From: Plasmodiophora brassicae
Lineage: Eukaryota; Endomyxa; Phytomyxea; Plasmodiophorida; Plasmodiophoridae
Direction of reading: 5' to 3'
Length of the DNA: 64,000 bases
Assembly: GCA_039704465.1 (NCBI GenBank)
Contig: JASFAU010000002.1
Coordinates: 1,178,001-1,242,000, forward strand
How positions within the stretch are numbered: position 1 is the first letter of the stretch; each line of letters opens with the position of its first letter. Positions 61,010-64,000 of the stretch are shown here, piece by piece. The notes under the pieces were generated by a model. The model was not told where the DNA came from. It worked only from the letters and a program-made list of their open reading frames with translations, and made no database searches. Made by a program: the position numbers and the translations under genes.

Positions 61010-64000
61010 ATGGCCGGAGATGGCGCGGTCGGATCGACGCGTCTGGATCGTCTTTTCTCGCTTCTCGAGGGTGCCGTCGGACGCAGGTGCCAGCACAAGT
61101 CTCGTCTGACGCGTGGCCGTTTGGTGTAGTCGGGTCGAACACGTTGACGAAGAGGACGGCAGCGCAACAGATCGGTGATGTCCAGAAGTACCACCCGCAC
61201 GAACTCCAGAACCTGTTGTTCCGGGTAGGCTGGCCGTTGTTTTACCACAGGACGTCAACGGATGATTGTTTACATGCTTCGTAGTTGCGGCCCTATCTAC
61301 TGCATAAGAACTGGGAGACGAGGACCGCAGCTGGAGTGGCTATCGACGCCATTATCGCTAATGTCGAGCAGTTCAACCCAGACTGGTCTGCAGCCGGTAC
61401 GGCTACAGAAGCGGACGGGGCCGCATTCAAGACCGCCCTTCGCTTCTCGGATTTCAACCTTCTCGAGATCATGCAGAAGGGGCAACCTCTCCTGGCGTCT
61501 GGCGGAACGGTGGAGGCGCCACCTGTAACCTAAGACGTCAAGGACTAACGTCCTAGTGTAGGAATTTGACGACGGCGATGACATGAAAAGTCTCGACCCC
61601 AAAGCACGCATCGAAATTCAGAAGAAACGTTTACTGAAGCGGATCGGGTTCATCGAGAAGGTTGACGAGGACCTGGAGAATATATTCAAGGACGAAGACT
61701 TCGAAGTGGTACAGCCGTCGGCATCTGCCGCTGACACGTCGGTTACGGCTCTTCGTTAAGATCCCGAGTACCGCTGACGATGGTTCCGCACAGTTCCAGA
61801 TCGTCTGCCGTGACGGTCATGTCGTCAATGGAGAACATAAGTTCGCGGGAGCGAAATCGTCTCAAGCGACTTGAGAAGAAGCAGGCGAAACAACGCGGTG
61901 CTCCTAAACCGGCCGCATCTAGCACGCTGAAGGAACACACACCGCAGACTGGTCAGATAGATTCTACTGTATTTCGGCTTGCTTGATGAAACCAACTGAT
62001 TGGTGATTCTGTTTAGTTGTCGGTGACGCTGTCACCGATCCAACTGCGGCTGTGAATTACCGTGTCGAATGGCCGTTCACAGCATTCTGCGAACAGTTGC
62101 TTCATGACGTGTTTGACCGCGTTTGGGAGGTTCGGCATGGCGCTGGGATCGGGATCCGGACAATTCTGCAATCGTTCGTTATGCCTAATGTTACGGAGGG
62201 TTCTTTTCTGAAGCTCGCTTCTCGCTAGACACGGAAGATGCAGTGGTATGTCGGTCTTATACGCGTCGTCTGACGATGACCTAGCGGTTCAGCATCAGGA
62301 GTGGGTCAACGATTGCGCCATCCGATTGCTTTGCGTCCAGGCTCTCGACAAGTTCTCCGACTACTCATCTGGACAGGTATTCGCCCGAGCGTCTGGAATG
62401 AAGTGAACTGAGTAATTCTCCCAAGGCCGTTTGCCCTGTCCGTGAGACGTGCTCGCAAGCCCTGGGTGTCTTGATGCAACACGCCTCAGACGGCACTGTT
62501 CGAGCAGTTCGAGAATGTCTTCTGCAGCTTATCGTACGACGACCTTTCTTCTGGCGGCCTACCTTCGCTAACGTGTGTGTAGATGCGCGAAGAGTGGGAG
62601 CCGAGACACAGCGGTTATCTTGGATTGAAGTACGTTCTTGCAGTCCGGCAGGATCTTGTCCTCGAATATCTTGACACTGTACTTCCCGCTATGATTCGTG
62701 GGTTAAGCGACGAGTATGTTTTCCTACGCGAATAAGTGCTTGAGCTGACGGTAGCCGTAGATCGGATGACGTTCGTGCTATTGTTTCTGAATCACTGCTT
62801 CCGATCCACAAAGAGATTGTTGTTAATGCACCTGCCCGTCTTCCTGATCTCCTCAGCGCGCTCTGGGGCGGGCTGTTATTTTTCGATGAACTGAGCTCGT
62901 CAACAGCCAGTCTCCTGAAAGTCATTTCTGCCTTGTATTCCCACAGCGAAGTCTTCCAGTGCGAGATGCAATGTGGGCTCGACGCCTATATTCCTCGAAT
63001 ATTTCCTTCACTGGTTCACAGCAGTGTCAGCGTCAGAACCACAGCGGTTGAGGCTTTGCAAAGGATCGCAACGGCTGCCTCTAACCATCCTCACTCCTGG
63101 CTTCAGCTTGACCTGCTTTGCACATGGCTGAGGGTCCAGTTCCAAGTACTTCTTGTCGAGGAAAACGATATTGTCGTCGAGCGCTGCTTCACCCTCTGGA
63201 GGACTCTCCTTGATATCGCTTCTAAGGTTTTTGTAAGCATACTGGACAGCGGATTCATTGAACCGTTGTGCCGATTAGCAAGCGCTGGTCCCCACGAAAA
63301 CCTCTCTCCGAATTTGCTGATCGACTTGTCGCTGTATACCCAATCCGATGGGGAACGCCCTGCCAAGCGCCCAAAGACCGGCAGTGGCGATGGACCCCAG
63401 ATTAAGGGTTCAACGTCAATGGTGCTGCGAGGAGCACGTGGGATTGCCATTCTCTTGCCGTTTCTCGCTAACGATGAAGCCCGGAACGCGGTTGTTGCTC
63501 TGTTGCAAGAACTTCGAGCATACAGCCGAATTTGTGGGACGGCGGTATTCACCGACGTCGCCTTCAAGCCATCGCTGCCACTTCTGATTGCAAACCTGGG
63601 TATACGCGCTGCCCAAGTCCACCTATTGATAGTCTACGATACCTTATTTGGTGATATTACAGGGTCTCTTGACGATGCACCTGCGAACTTTGCTGAGTTT
63701 TCTTACCATCGCTCGCGCCTGGAGGCATTAGTATGTATATAGTGTAGCTCGTAATTGGCCACAGTGTCTGACTGGTCTACAACAGGCCCGGGACCTTGCC
63801 CAGAGCACGGGACTGGTGGTCAATCTGGATACGATCGCCCCTGAGGTTGCTCTGCAGATCGCGACCTCTGCCCCTGTCGGGAATAACCAAAGAGCGTCTC
63901 AGCTTCAGCAGGCCGTGCTGGCGTCGAAAGGTAGAAACGTAGTTTCACAGTGTCCCCATCATGTACTCATGGATCGGCAGGACGTCTTGATACGGAATCC
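61010..64000 (+). CDS. BTAF1: TBP-associated Snf2 ATPase Mot1/BTAF1, 5' part
   Basis: Begins at the ATG at 61010 (MAGDGAVGSTRLDRLFSLLE) and runs off the right edge, so the Snf2 ATPase is not in view. Exons found: 61010-about 61071, about 61131-61230, 61291-about 61522, about 61561-61735, then 61786-61960 and several small ones to 62920, and a long one to about 63735 followed by another from 63786. Recognisable Mot1 features are RTAAQQIGDVQKYHPHEL, NWETRTAAGVAIDAII, SLDPKARIEIQKKRLLKR with ENIFKDEDFE, a basic ERNRLKRLEKKQ block, WPFTAFCEQLLHDVFD with WEVRHGAGIG, and HEAT repeats with IPRIFPSLVHSSVSVR. Mot1 strips TBP from DNA using ATP. Codon bias becomes weaker in the later exons. Confidence 0.9.

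Overview
The window is nuclear DNA of a compact-genome eukaryote. Genes lie tens to a few hundred bases apart on both strands. Most are split by very short GT-AG introns, usually about 45-65 nt, and codon third positions are mostly G/C. I could splice the main genes by hand, and the exon sums came out as whole codons wherever I checked. Spliceosomal, mitochondrial-import and flagellar genes together with a Crinkler-like NTPase suggest a flagellated, possibly host-associated protist. A plasmodiophorid (Rhizaria) is my best guess; there is no rRNA or marker gene to prove it.

Layout. 0-13.5 kb: a secreted protein cut by the left edge, a coiled-coil protein, PRPF31 divergent from DNAJC21, a small kinesin ending in a CaaX box, a TIPE-RGS fusion, an unrecognised multi-exon gene, the molybdopterin synthase large subunit, a small acidic protein and a five-GYF protein. 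13.5-21.6 kb is the accessory zone: a small gene holding a 61-nt tandem duplication that looks like a newborn intron, a Crinkler-type P-loop protein, a small cysteine-rich surface protein, a broken MULE-like transposase relic with a 44-bp foldback, a minisatellite, and a 0.33-kb inverted repeat carrying decayed C2H2 fingers around an orphan gene. 21.7-46.7 kb is dense housekeeping and flagellar sequence: a large helical protein, TIM21 (with GC-AG introns), a LINE remnant, CEP120, a DUF5765 membrane protein, a GT60 glycosyltransferase, a PH-RhoGAP, CFAP74, MITOK/CCDC51 and a single-exon ELP1. 46.7-49.2 kb is a second unstable patch where one gene faces a mirror-image copy of part of itself. 49.2-64 kb: a single-exon fusion of an EXD1-like domain to a MOV10-type helicase, TBC1D32/BROMI, STIP1, a two-Tudor SMNDC1/SPF30, and the 5' part of BTAF1/MOT1 running off the right edge.

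How the genes work together. CEP120, CFAP74 and TBC1D32 belong to centriole, axoneme and cilium biology, so the organism builds flagella at some stage. PRPF31 and SMNDC1 (and possibly the GYF protein) are splicing factors, which fits the high intron density. No operon-like logic is visible. Several pairs are tightly divergent (PRPF31/DNAJC21 65 bp apart) or convergent (kinesin/TIPE-RGS, helical protein/TIM21).
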